Shown one piece after another: positions 1 through 7,560 of a stretch of DNA of 21,927 bases; within the stretch, counting starts at the first letter, position 1, and each line of letters begins with the position of its first letter. Source of the stretch: JBOGFI01 sp050743365 (GTDB lineage Bacteria > Actinomycetota > Acidimicrobiia > IMCC26256 > JACDBD01). Under the pieces are notes generated by a model. The model worked only from the letters and a program-made list of their open reading frames with translations. It had not been told where the DNA came from and made no database searches. The position numbers and the translations under genes are program-made. The DNA is taken from positions 1 through 21,927 of the forward strand of contig JBOGFI010000177.1 in the NCBI GenBank assembly GCA_050743365.1. Reading direction: 5' to 3'.

Positions 1-410
1 GCGCCGGCCGCCGCGGTGCGTGCCGCGGCGACGTCCGGGTCCTGGGTGCGGGAGCCGCAGCCGGGCCGGAAGTCGGGGAGGCCGGGCCCGAGGCCCCGAC
101 GGCCGGTGAGGGCCTCCCAGCGTTCACGGACCCAGCCCTCGGTCCGCTCGACGATCTCGCCCCGCTGCACGCGCAGCAGCGTCGGCACCGCCTCGAGGTC
201 GAGGCGGAACGAGACCTCGAGTGACGTGTCGTCGACCACGTCCACGCCGTCGGGGAACCCGGGGTCGTCCTGCGAGTACACGGTCAGGGGTAGGTCTCCG
301 TGCGCGAGCGCGGCCAGCACGGGGGCGACGAGCACGCACGTCGGGCACTCGCGCTTGACCACCGCCACCAGGCCGTCGGGGAGCCGGCCCTGCAACGGTG
401 TCGCCGTCAC
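1..410 (-). CDS. Thioredoxin-fold protein, C-terminus cut by window edge
   Basis: This open frame starts at a GTG (408-410) and runs off the left edge, so only about 136 residues are visible. Residues 19-29 read KRECPTCVLVA, a CxxC redox site (C22, C25) at the end of the first strand of a thioredoxin fold. A cis-proline candidate follows in AVPTLL near residue 76, so thiol-disulfide chemistry in the cytoplasm is the likely role; no signal peptide is seen. Further on is an unusual LPDFRPGCGSR segment whose function I cannot assign, and the protein probably continues well past a single thioredoxin domain. The GTG overlaps the serC stop as GTGA, so translation is probably coupled to serC. Codon use (G/C in third positions) is like the neighbours. 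The other frames here are Arg/Pro-rich shadows. The fold is fairly sure; the exact family is not. Confidence 0.72.
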   Translation of the reverse strand, partial: MTATPLQGRLPDGLVAVVKRECPTCVLVAPVLAALAHGDLPLTVYSQDDPGFPDGVDVVDDTSLEVSFRLDLEAVPTLLRVQRGEIVERTEGWVRERWEALTGRRGLGPGLPDFRPGCGSRTQDPDVAAARTAAAG

Positions 411-1525
411 GCCCCCGCATCCACGATGTAGTCGATGGCCCGGGTGAGGGTGGCGACGTCGTCGGGCTCGATGCCGGGTAATAGCGCGATCCGGAGCTGG
501 TTGCGGCCGAGCTTCCGGTACGGCTCGGTGTCGACGATGCCGTTGGCGCGCAACGTCGCCGCCAGATCGGCGGCGTCGACGCCGTCGTCGAAGTCGATGG
601 TGCCGGTCACGTGGCTCCGCTCGCCCGGCTTGGCCACGAACGGAGACGCGTGGTCCGACGCCTCGGCCCAGCCGTAGAGGATCTCGGCCGAGCGGTCGCA
701 GCGCGACGCGGCCCACTCGAGGCCGCCGTTGGCGAGCATCCACTCGAGCTGGTGCGCGAGCAGGAACAGCGTGGCCAGTGCGGGGGTGTTGTACGTCTGG
801 TCGAGGCGCGAGTTCGCGAGCGCGATCGGCAGGCTCAGCGACGGCGGTAGCCAGCGCCCGGAGGCGGCGATGCGCTCGATGCGCTCGATCGCGGCGGGGG
901 AGCAGCACGCCAGCCACAGGCCGGCGTCGCTGCCGAAGCACTTCTGGGGCGCGAAGTAGTAGACGTCGAACTGGCGAGGATCGACCCGCAGGCCGCCGGC
1001 GGCCGAGGCGGCATCGACGACGACGAGGCCGCCGGCGCCTTCGGGGCGCAGCACCTCCATGCACACGCCGGTCGAGGTCTCGTTGTGGGTGAGCGCGTAG
1101 GTGTCGACTCCGGGATCGGAGCGTGCCTCGGGATGGGTGCCGGGGGGGGAATCGATCACCTCGGGCTCGTCGAGGTGGGGCGCGCCCCGCACGACGGCGG
1201 CGAACTTCGACGAGAACTCGCCGAACCTCAGGTGCTGACTCCGCCGCTCGATCAGGCCGAAGGCGGCCGCGTCCCAGAAGGCGGTCGTGCCCCCGTTGCC
1301 GAGCAGGACCTCGTAGCCCTCCGGCAGCGCAAACAGGGCGCGGAGGCCTTCGCGCGTCCGTCGCACCATCGATCGCACGCCCTCGCGCCGGTGGCTGGTC
1401 CCGAGGTAGGTGGACGAGCCCGCGGCCAGCGCCGCGACTGCTTCCTCCCGCACCTTCGACGGCCCCGAGCCGAACCGCCCGTCGGACGGGCGCAGCTCCG
1501 GCGGTAGGCGGATCTCGGCAGCCAT
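407..1525 (-). CDS. serC: Phosphoserine aminotransferase
   Basis: This 372-residue class V PLP-dependent aminotransferase should convert 3-phosphohydroxypyruvate and glutamate to O-phosphoserine in serine biosynthesis. It matches the actinobacterial SerC form: an N-terminal FGSGPSKV stretch, GTSHRR near residue 45, LLGNGGTTAFWD for phosphate/PLP contacts, DAASAAGG with the PLP-ring Asp, and APQKCFGSD with the Schiff-base lysine (about K195). A C-terminal YRKLGRNQLRIALLPGI completes the fold. I chose ATG 1525 over the GTG at 1534 because a TAGGGT -10-like box lies exactly 7 nt upstream of that ATG, which suggests a leaderless transcript. The gene ends in a 4-bp overlap with the thioredoxin-like gene downstream. 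Neighbouring apgM acts one metabolic step away (3-phosphoglycerate), but has its own promoter. Confidence 0.93.
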   Translation of the reverse strand: MAAEIRLPPELRPSDGRFGSGPSKVREEAVAALAAGSSTYLGTSHRREGVRSMVRRTREGLRALFALPEGYEVLLGNGGTTAFWDAAAFGLIERRSQHLRFGEFSSKFAAVVRGAPHLDEPEVIDSPPGTHPEARSDPGVDTYALTHNETSTGVCMEVLRPEGAGGLVVVDAASAAGGLRVDPRQFDVYYFAPQKCFGSDAGLWLACCSPAAIERIERIAASGRWLPPSLSLPIALANSRLDQTYNTPALATLFLLAHQLEWMLANGGLEWAASRCDRSAEILYGWAEASDHASPFVAKPGERSHVTGTIDFDDGVDAADLAATLRANGIVDTEPYRKLGRNQLRIALLPGIEPDDVATLTRAIDYIVDAGA

Positions 1526-1532
1526 CGCCGCC

Positions 1533-1538
1533 ACCCTA
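1533..1538 (-). promoter_or_regulatory. -10 box TAGGGT for leaderless serC
   Basis: On the minus strand TAGGGT fits the TANNNT consensus and ends 7 nt before ATG 1525, where transcription would begin on or next to the start codon. No Shine-Dalgarno sequence or clear -35 box is present. Confidence 0.5.
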
Positions 1539-1567
1539 GCGACCGCCTCCCCCGGCGGCCCTGCGAT

Positions 1568-2969
1568 TCAGGCCAGTGCGAGGATCTCGTCGACGCCGGC
1601 TTCGAGCGACTTCGTGAACTCAGCTGTGTCGGGGATGGCAACCGCGTCGGTGTTGATGCCGACGCAGCACGTCCCACAGTGCGAGAGCAGCGTGACGTTG
1701 ACGGCCGCGCCCGACAACGGGCCGAACGGGTACATGCGCTCGAGCTCGGCGCCGGCGAGGTAGATGGGGAACGGCGCGCCGGGCACGTTGCTTGTCACGA
1801 AGTCGGCGCCCTTGAGCATTGCGCCGAAGAGCGTGGTCGTCACCGCGGTCGGGAGCTGGTTGAGCACGCCCGCGAGCGCGTCGGTGAGCGCCACCGCGGG
1901 CTCGTCGCGGATCGCTCGGGCCCGCCGACCGACCTCCTCCATGCGCGCCGCCGGGTCCCGGATGGTGAGAGGCACCAGGAACCGGGCGGGGGTGAAGTGG
2001 TTACCGCCGAGGGTGGCGCCCTCGCCGCGCAGGTTGATCGGCATGACCATCCTCAGCTCGTCGACAGTCTCGCCGTGGAGCTCGTGGTAGCGCTGGAGCC
2101 CACCGACCACGGCGGCCACGAACGCGTCGTTGAGCGACCCGCCGACCGACTTGGCCGCCCGCTTGAGGTCGTCGAGCGGCACATCGATGGTGGCGAGCTG
2201 CCGGGCCAGGGTGCGGTCCCCGCATGATCGGCGACTGCGGTGTGGTGGCGGGCGCCAGGTAGGAGGCGACCGACCGGCCGGCGCGCACGGCAGCCTCGAT
2301 GGTCCCGCGCGGGTCGCGCCCGGTAGCCCGAGCGCCGTCGAGCGCGCCCATCGCGGCCCGCCGGGCGATGCCGAGCAAACGCCGCCGCCCATGGTCGATC
2401 GAGCGGCCCACCAGGTCGAAGGGCCCGAACACGGGCGGGTCGTCGGGCACGGCGTCGGCCGCGAGCCCGGGCTCGGCCGGGTCGCGCTCGAGGTCGAACA
2501 ACATCATCAGCAACTTCATGCCGCCGACGCCGTCGGTCATCGAGTGGTGCACCTTCATGACGAAGGCGGCCCGACCATCGTCGAGCCCTTCGACGAGGGT
2601 GTACTCCCACAGCGGCCGCGCCCGGTCGAACCCCGCCATCGCCGCCGTGCGGGCGAGGTCGAGCACCACCTCGACGGAAGCGGGCTCGGGGGCGCGGATG
2701 CGCCGCAGGTGGTAGGCGAGGTCGAAGTGGGGGTCAGCCGACCAGAACGGCGGGCCCATGCGCAGGAACGGGGTCACCACCCGCTGGCGCATGCGAGGGA
2801 TGAGCCGGCTGCCCCGCTCGATCCGGTCGCTGAGCGTCCCCCAGTCGGGGCTGCGGTCGAACAGCAGCACGGTGACGATCGTCGACCGCAGCAGCGGGTC
2901 CTTCTCGATGTTCCACATGAGCGCGTCGGCGTCGCTCATGTGGAGCTCGAAGCGGTCGGGATCGTGCAT
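1568..2969 (-). pseudogene. Wax ester synthase/diacylglycerol acyltransferase (WS/DGAT), frameshifted
   Basis: The frame starting at ATG 2969 encodes the N-terminal half of a WS/DGAT acyltransferase, the family that makes triacylglycerol or wax esters from acyl-CoA in actinobacteria. The catalytic HHxxxDG motif is HHSMTDG at residues 141-147. Homology leaves this frame after SPIMRG and resumes at once in another frame as DRTLARQLATIDVPLDDLK, continuing through GGSLNDAF, MVMPINLRG, TSNVPGAP and a VNVTLLSH-like end to the TGA at 1568. The switch point is a run of four G (C on the plus strand, 2218-2221); one base fewer restores a single 466-residue frame, the normal family length. All core motifs survive, so this is either a very recent mutation or a sequencing error. 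It starts 12 nt after the apgM stop with an AGGGG-type ribosome site, so it is probably cotranscribed with apgM. An internal ATG at codon 11 is an alternative start. Confidence 0.85.
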
Positions 2970-2981
2970 TTGCCGGCCCCT

Positions 2982-4175
2982 CTAGGCGCCGTACTTCTGG
3001 AGGCGGCCGGCGTTGGCGAGCAGGAAGGCCATGAGGTCCTTCGTGGGCCGGAGGCCGAGGCCGCCCGCCCGGCACCAGCGCTCGCCGAAGTGGCCGACCT
3101 CGTCACGCCCGCACCGCTCACCCCACAGCAGCACCGGCACCGCGTGCCACGAGTGCGCGGCCATCTGGCTGGGCGTGGAGTGGTCGCCGCTCACGGCGAC
3201 CACGTCGGGCCGGAGGTCCCGCAGCTCGGGCACGACCGCGTCGAGCTGCTCGATGGCGGCGATCTTGCGGGGGCGGTCGCCGTCCTCGCCGGCCGAGTCG
3301 GTGTACTTGTGGTGCAGGAAGAAGTAGTCGTGGTCGGCCCAGGCGCGGCGCAGGATCGCGACCTGCTCCGTGAGGTCGGCGGGCTGGCCGAGGACGTCCA
3401 TGCCGAGCAGCCGCGCGATGCCGCGGTACATCGGATAGATGGCGACCGCCGCGGCCCGCAGGCCGTAGCGCTCGGCGAACCCGGGCAGCTCGCGATGGGT
3501 GTCGAAGCCGCGCAGGAGCAGGGCGTTCGCCGTGGGCTCGTCGGCGAGCCATGCCCGCACCTGGGCGTCGAGCTCGGTGACGAGCTCGGTGGTCCGCTTG
3601 GCGTCGGGATCGAACGGATGCGGCTCGAGCGGGGGGACGCCCGTCCGCTGCGGGTCGGTGTCGCCGACGCGGGGGTCGAGGCCGTCACCGCGGAGCACCA
3701 CCAGCACCCGGTGCTCACGCTCGTGGCGGAAGAACACCTCGACGCCTTCGAGGCGCACACCGCCCTGGAGCCGGGCGACCACCTCCTGGGCCTCGGGGTC
3801 AGGGATGCGCCCGGCCCGCCGGTCGGCGACGGTCCCGTCACCCGCGAGGGTGCAGAGGTTGCCGCGGGCAGCCACGTCGCCGGGCCGCAGCTCGAAGTCG
3901 AGGCCGGCGGCGCTGAGCGCGCCGCGACCGAGCTCGAAGCGCTCGGGGTCGTAGCCGAACAGGCCGAGATGGCCCGGCCCGGAGCCGGGCGTGATCCCGG
4001 GCGCCACCGGCTCGACCAGCCCGGTCACGCCCTCGAGGGCGAGGCGATCGAGGTTCGGCGTCGACGCCTCCTCGAGCTCGGTCCCGTGCTCGGCGTCGGC
4101 GTAGCCGCCGAGGCCGTCCATCACGACGAGCAGGATCTTGGTGTCTGCCAGCTGGACGAGGGAGGTCAGCTCCAT
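2982..4175 (-). CDS. apgM: 2,3-bisphosphoglycerate-independent phosphoglycerate mutase, archaeal (ApgM) type
   Basis: This 397-residue member of the alkaline-phosphatase superfamily should interconvert 3- and 2-phosphoglycerate in glycolysis/gluconeogenesis. The N-terminal ILLVVMDGLGG carries a metal-binding Asp, PNLDRLA follows, and PGSGPGHLGLFGYDP holds the serine expected to be phosphorylated. FFLHHKYTDSAGEDGD and VVAVSGDHSTPS near the C-terminus supply the remaining metal-binding Asp and His residues. The length fits ApgM (about 400) and not the longer GpmI (about 510). I prefer ATG 4175 to the GTG at 4184 because TACGGT lies exactly 7 nt upstream of the ATG. The WS/DGAT gene follows after 12 nt. 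A phosphopentomutase-like or other superfamily role is less likely given the specific motifs. Confidence 0.88.
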   Translation of the reverse strand: MELTSLVQLADTKILLVVMDGLGGYADAEHGTELEEASTPNLDRLALEGVTGLVEPVAPGITPGSGPGHLGLFGYDPERFELGRGALSAAGLDFELRPGDVAARGNLCTLAGDGTVADRRAGRIPDPEAQEVVARLQGGVRLEGVEVFFRHEREHRVLVVLRGDGLDPRVGDTDPQRTGVPPLEPHPFDPDAKRTTELVTELDAQVRAWLADEPTANALLLRGFDTHRELPGFAERYGLRAAAVAIYPMYRGIARLLGMDVLGQPADLTEQVAILRRAWADHDYFFLHHKYTDSAGEDGDRPRKIAAIEQLDAVVPELRDLRPDVVAVSGDHSTPSQMAAHSWHAVPVLLWGERCGRDEVGHFGERWCRAGGLGLRPTKDLMAFLLANAGRLQKYGA

Positions 4176-4182
4176 CGGGGCC

Positions 4183-4188
4183 ACCGTA
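4183..4188 (-). promoter_or_regulatory. -10 box TACGGT for leaderless apgM
   Basis: On the minus strand TACGGT (TANNNT) ends 7 nt before ATG 4175. It lies in the 34-nt gap after the SGNH gene stop, so apgM probably has its own promoter as well as any read-through. Confidence 0.45.
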
Positions 4189-4209
4189 CCGCCCCAACAC
4201 GCAATCGCC

Positions 4210-5334
4210 CTACGGCGCCGCGGTGGTCGTGGTGGGCTTCTGCTCGTCCTTCCACGACGTGAGGTCGAGGGTCTCGTTCAGGTCCTCGAAGATCTTCTCG
4301 GCGATCAGGTCTCCGCCGGCCCGGGTGAAGTGGATCCCGTCGTCGGCCCGGTACTTCGTGAGCTGGCCGGCCCCATTGGGCAGGTAGTCGGCGTAGCTGC
4401 CCGCGCCGTCCTGGAACAGCGGGTAGATGTCGACGAACTTGACGCGTCCCCTGCGCTTCTGGGCCTCGGACCGGTAGATGTCGTTGATCAGCCGGTAGCG
4501 CGTCTCGGACCGCTCCATGTTGCGGATGATCGGGACCCCCACCCAGATGACCGTGCGGCCCTCCGCGACGATCTGGTCCATCAGGCCGCCGACGCGGCGG
4601 CGGTACTCGGCCTGCCACTCCGCGCTCCCGAACGGCCCGACCGTCGATCCGTCCGGCGCGTGGGTGAGGCTCTGGTCGTCGTTCGATCCCATCGTCAGCA
4701 CGACGACGCCGGGGTCGAGTCGCGCCGTCTCCGCCTGCAGGTGGACGGGCCAGTTGAAGATCTCGGGCCGAGCCAGGCCGGTGGCCACCCGCCCGTCGAC
4801 CGCGGGCACCACCGCCTCGATGACGCCCTCGCTGGCGCCGGGGAAGTGGGCCAGCACCGATTCGCCGGGTGTGACCGCAAGGGAGTCGCCGCCCACCCAC
4901 ATCCGGAGGCGGTCGGTGGGGGAGAACGTGCGCTTCACGGTCGTCGTGGTGGCCGGGGCGGTGGCGGGAGTGGTCGTCGGGCTGGGCAGGGACACGTGGA
5001 TGTCGTCGTCGCCCTCGCGGCCGAGCGGGCCCTGGAGCCATTCCCGGGGGCGGTCGGTGTGGAGGAAGTGGCTGACGTCGGCCAGCGGCTCGGCGAAGAA
5101 CCGGCCCACGTCCCGGGGCCAGCCGAGGGGCTGGCTCTGGGCGGTCTTCTCGATCGCCTGCGCGTTGAGCAGTGACCCCACGAGCAGGCAGCTGATCCCG
5201 ACCACGACCACGTGCCCGGCCGCCATCAGGCGGCGCGGGGGCTCGTTCGGAGGCGCGATCGCGGGCATGGCGGTGCCCCGGGCGGGGGGTTGACCGGGCT
5301 GACGGGGTGGGCGGGGCGTGGTCGACGTGGCCAT
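4210..5334 (-). CDS. Membrane-anchored SGNH-hydrolase-fold protein (DUF459/AlgX-like), partner of MBOAT
   Basis: The 374-residue product has a Pro-rich cytoplasmic N-terminus, one membrane segment (about residues 38-58, HVVVVGISCLLVGSLL), a Thr/Pro/Ala-rich linker (about 115-135) and an extracytoplasmic SGNH domain. Block I is WVGGDSLA (Ser151), the GxND block is MGSNDDQ (Asn218) and the catalytic Asp/His are in DDGIHFTRAGG (D332, H335), so the active site looks complete. The ATG begins one base after the MBOAT stop (TGA-G-ATG), which is strong translational coupling. In known pairs such as AlgI with AlgJ/AlgX, and in peptidoglycan O-acetylation systems, the MBOAT protein moves an acyl group across the membrane and the SGNH partner transfers it to a sugar. 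The same job is inferred here; the polymer is unknown. Family membership is secure, exact substrate not. Confidence 0.85.
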   Translation of the reverse strand: MATSTTPRPPRQPGQPPARGTAMPAIAPPNEPPRRLMAAGHVVVVGISCLLVGSLLNAQAIEKTAQSQPLGWPRDVGRFFAEPLADVSHFLHTDRPREWLQGPLGREGDDDIHVSLPSPTTTPATAPATTTTVKRTFSPTDRLRMWVGGDSLAVTPGESVLAHFPGASEGVIEAVVPAVDGRVATGLARPEIFNWPVHLQAETARLDPGVVVLTMGSNDDQSLTHAPDGSTVGPFGSAEWQAEYRRRVGGLMDQIVAEGRTVIWVGVPIIRNMERSETRYRLINDIYRSEAQKRRGRVKFVDIYPLFQDGAGSYADYLPNGAGQLTKYRADDGIHFTRAGGDLIAEKIFEDLNETLDLTSWKDEQKPTTTTAAP

Positions 5335-5335
5335 C

Positions 5336-6763
5336 TCAGAACTGGAAGTAGATGAAAGGGGCGACGCCCCGCGGCCCCAGGGTATTGGTGACCAGCAGGG
5401 CGAAGCCGAGCGCAATGCCCTGGGCGGCCGGCGAGAGCCGCGAGAACGCGGCCATGGCCCGGCCCATGACGCCCCGGGGGACGTACTGCGTCGCGATGCC
5501 GAACGTCACCGCCGCCAGCACCGAGAGCTTCACGAGCGGGGACGGCTCGTTCCAGTGAAACAGCAAGCGGGTGAGGATCTCGCGCGCGTTCTCGAACGAC
5601 TCCGCTCGGAAGAACACCCAGCCCAGGCACACGACGTGAAAGGTGACGAGGCGCTGCCCGATCCGTCGCAGCGCGGTGTCGTCGGGGGCGGGCTCACCTC
5701 GGGCGGCTCGCCGCTCCCGGCGCCAGTGCTCCAACGCGAGGAACCCACCGTGGATGCCGCCCCATACGACGAAGGTCCACGCTGCGCCGTGCCACAGGCC
5801 GCCGAGCAGCATCGTGAGCATGAGGTTCCGGTAGGTGGCCCCGCGCGGACCGCGGTTCCCGCCGAGTGGGACGTAGAGGTAGTCGCGCAGCCAGCGTGAG
5901 AGCGTCATGTGCCAGCGGCGCCAGAAGTCCTGGAGGGAGACGGCCGTGTAGGGCCCGTCGAAGTTCTGCGGGAAGCGGAAGCCGAGGAGCAGGGCCAGAC
6001 CGATGGCCATGTCGGTGTACCCGCTGAAGTCGGCATAGATCTGGACGGCGTACGCGTAGATCGACACCAGCACCTCGAACGACGAGTGCTGGTTGGGCGA
6101 CCCGAACACCGCGTCGACGATCTCAGTGGCCAGGAAGTTGGCGATCACCACCTTCTTGAACAGCCCGATGAAGATGAGGAAGAAAGCCTTGCTGGCGTCG
6201 ACGCGCCGCGGGTCGTGACGCTCCTTGAGCTGTGGCAGGAGCTCGGCGGCGCGCACGATCGGGCCGGCGACGACATGGGGGAAGAACGACTCGTAGACCG
6301 CGAAGTCGAGGAGGCCCACGGGCTCGAACGTGCGCCGGTAGATGTCGATGACGTAACTGAGGGCCTGGAAGGTGAAGAACGAGATGCCGATCGGCAGCGT
6401 GACCGCGATGATCTCGGGCGAGATCCCGATCCCGAAGCGGTCGAGCAGGTTCGTGGCCGAGCTGACGAAGAAGCCGTAGTACTTGAAGTAGCCGAGCACC
6501 GCGAGGTTGCCGGTCACCGCGAGCGCGAGGAACCCCCGCCGCAGGCGTTCCCCTTCGCTCCGGTGGATGAGAAGCGCGCACGTCTGGTTGAAGACCGTCG
6601 ACACGACCAGCAGCGCGACGAAGCGGAGCTCGAAGTAGCCGTAGAAGTAGTAGCTCGCCGCGAGCATGAACAGCTTCCAGCGCGTCGGCCGGGGCATGAG
6701 GAGCCAGCTCACCGGGAGCACCACCATGAAGAAGATGGCGAAGGTGATGGTGGGGAAGAGCAT
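5336..6763 (-). CDS. MBOAT-family membrane O-acyltransferase (AlgI/DltB-like)
   Basis: This 475-residue polytopic membrane protein belongs to the membrane-bound O-acyltransferase family. It starts MLFPTITFAIFF, then has many hydrophobic helices, the conserved LPIGISFFTFQALSYVID block, FFPHVVAGPIVR, YADFSGYTDMAIG, the signature RRWHMTLSRWLRDYLY and VPLGGNRG, and the catalytic histidine in GGLWHGAAW. Length and motif order match AlgI-type proteins that load acetyl groups onto extracellular polysaccharide. I chose ATG 6763 because the family N-terminus begins there; the frame stays open further upstream but is not protein-like. It is coupled to the SGNH partner immediately downstream. A strong hairpin lies about 90 nt upstream. 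The substrate could be peptidoglycan, teichoic-acid-like polymer or exopolysaccharide; the sequence alone does not decide. Confidence 0.92.
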   Translation of the reverse strand: MLFPTITFAIFFMVVLPVSWLLMPRPTRWKLFMLAASYYFYGYFELRFVALLVVSTVFNQTCALLIHRSEGERLRRGFLALAVTGNLAVLGYFKYYGFFVSSATNLLDRFGIGISPEIIAVTLPIGISFFTFQALSYVIDIYRRTFEPVGLLDFAVYESFFPHVVAGPIVRAAELLPQLKERHDPRRVDASKAFFLIFIGLFKKVVIANFLATEIVDAVFGSPNQHSSFEVLVSIYAYAVQIYADFSGYTDMAIGLALLLGFRFPQNFDGPYTAVSLQDFWRRWHMTLSRWLRDYLYVPLGGNRGPRGATYRNLMLTMLLGGLWHGAAWTFVVWGGIHGGFLALEHWRRERRAARGEPAPDDTALRRIGQRLVTFHVVCLGWVFFRAESFENAREILTRLLFHWNEPSPLVKLSVLAAVTFGIATQYVPRGVMGRAMAAFSRLSPAAQGIALGFALLVTNTLGPRGVAPFIYFQF

Positions 6764-6938
6764 GGTCCTCGGCCGCTCCGGGGAGCTCCAGCGCCTCCGG
6801 CCCGGCCCCCGGGGCGCGATCCTCCCACCTCGCTTGGTCGCGCTCGCTCGGCGGCAGGGTACCTGCCGCCGCCCTGCGGGCCGCTCGCTGCTTCCGCGCA
6901 ATCCTGGCGGCGAGTCGCGGGCTGGCAGGCCTTCCGCT
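6764..6938. other. Non-coding gap upstream of MBOAT gene
   Basis: This 175-nt stretch has no convincing reading frame on either strand. It contains the perfect 9-bp hairpin at 6850-6870 and repeated CGCTCGCT motifs (near 6841 and 6882). It would hold the end of the SIMPL transcript and the promoter of the MBOAT-SGNH operon, but I see no clear -10/-35 pair. Confidence 0.5.
6850..6870. terminator. Perfect 9-bp hairpin, possible terminator or leader structure
   Basis: GGCGGCAGG, a GTA loop and CCTGCCGCC form a perfect 9-bp stem. It sits about 70 nt beyond the SIMPL stop in the direction of transcription and about 90 nt before the MBOAT start. There is no T-run on either side, so a classical intrinsic terminator is not proven; a leader structure or protein site is possible. 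Confidence 0.4.
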
Positions 6939-7495
6939 CTAGTCGATCGCGAACCGCACGATGACCTCCACCGTGAGCTCCTGGGTCCCCGGCTCGATCG
7001 GTGTCGCCGCGCGCTGATCGGCGACGTCGCCCTCGAGCACGACCGGAGGCCCGGGCTCGGCGCCCACCTCCTCGATCGACAGCACGTCGCCGAGGTCGAG
7101 GCCGGCTGCCCCCGCCAGCTGCTCGGCTTGGGCCCGGGCACGCTTCACGGCCTCGGCGCGGGCCGCGGCCACCAGGTCGCCGGTGTCCTCGATCGAGAAC
7201 GACACCCCGTTGATCCGGATGTCGTCGCCGGCCACGGCGGCCGCGGCGTCGATGATGGCGCCGGCGCCGTCGAGCTCATGGACCGTCACGATCACCGCGT
7301 TCGCGACCTCGTAGCCGGTGATCTGCTCGCCGTCGTCGCCGAACACCGGGCTGACGTAGAGCTGGCTGGTCTGGATGTCGTCCTCCTCGACGCCGGCGCG
7401 TCCGAGGGCCTCGAGCACCTTGCCGGCTATCCAGCGGCGGCGACCAGCACGAGACCGGCGAGGGCGCCCACCCAGGCCTTGGATCGCTTCGACAT
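6939..7495 (-). pseudogene. SIMPL-domain (DUF541) periplasmic protein, internally deleted and out of frame
   Basis: A good ribosome site (AAGGAG, 6 nt before ATG 7495) starts a clear signal peptide: M-S-K-R-S-K followed by AWVGALAGLVLVAAAG. It then meets TAG at 7427-7429. In another frame the SIMPL domain begins abruptly within AGKVLEALGRAGVEEDDIQTS and runs through GYEVANAVIVTV, INGVSFSIED, ARAEAVKRARAQAEQLA and a normal ending (ELTVEVIVRFAID) to the TAG at 6939. Typical SIMPL proteins have about 50-60 further residues between signal peptide and this point, with the first strand (VTGTG...). They are missing, so a deletion whose length is not a multiple of three probably removed them. The remaining 3' part looks undamaged, suggesting a recent event. 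SIMPL proteins are exported proteins of poorly known role, some linked to stress. Confidence 0.8.
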
Positions 7496-7501
7496 CGGTT
7501 G

Positions 7502-7507
7502 CTCCTT
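7502..7507 (-). promoter_or_regulatory. Ribosome binding site of the SIMPL gene
   Basis: AAGGAG on the minus strand, 6 nt before ATG 7495. It fixes the signal-peptide frame as the original start and so shows that the downstream SIMPL frame is disconnected from its start. Confidence 0.7.
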
Positions 7508-7547
7508 CCCGAGGTGATCCGGTCGCTTGGACGACCGCAAAGCGCAC

Positions 7548-7553
7548 TAGGTT
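7548..7553 (+). promoter_or_regulatory. -10 box TAGGTT for leaderless aldolase gene
   Basis: TAGGTT (TANNNT) ends exactly 7 nt before ATG 7561. A weak TTGGAC at 7527-7532 could be a -35 element but is only 15 nt away. No Shine-Dalgarno sequence precedes the ATG. Confidence 0.5.
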
Positions 7554-7560
7554 CCCGGTC

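Noticed and set aside
16..447. Plus-strand 143-codon frame at the left edge
   Set aside because: Ser/Arg-rich shadow opposite the thioredoxin-like gene with its CPTC motif.
2130..4262. 710-codon plus-strand open frame opposite the WS/DGAT and apgM genes
   Set aside because: It is antisense to genes with clear family motifs. The product is His/Glu/Arg/Gly-rich without any fold-like pattern, as expected for shadow frames in very GC-rich DNA.
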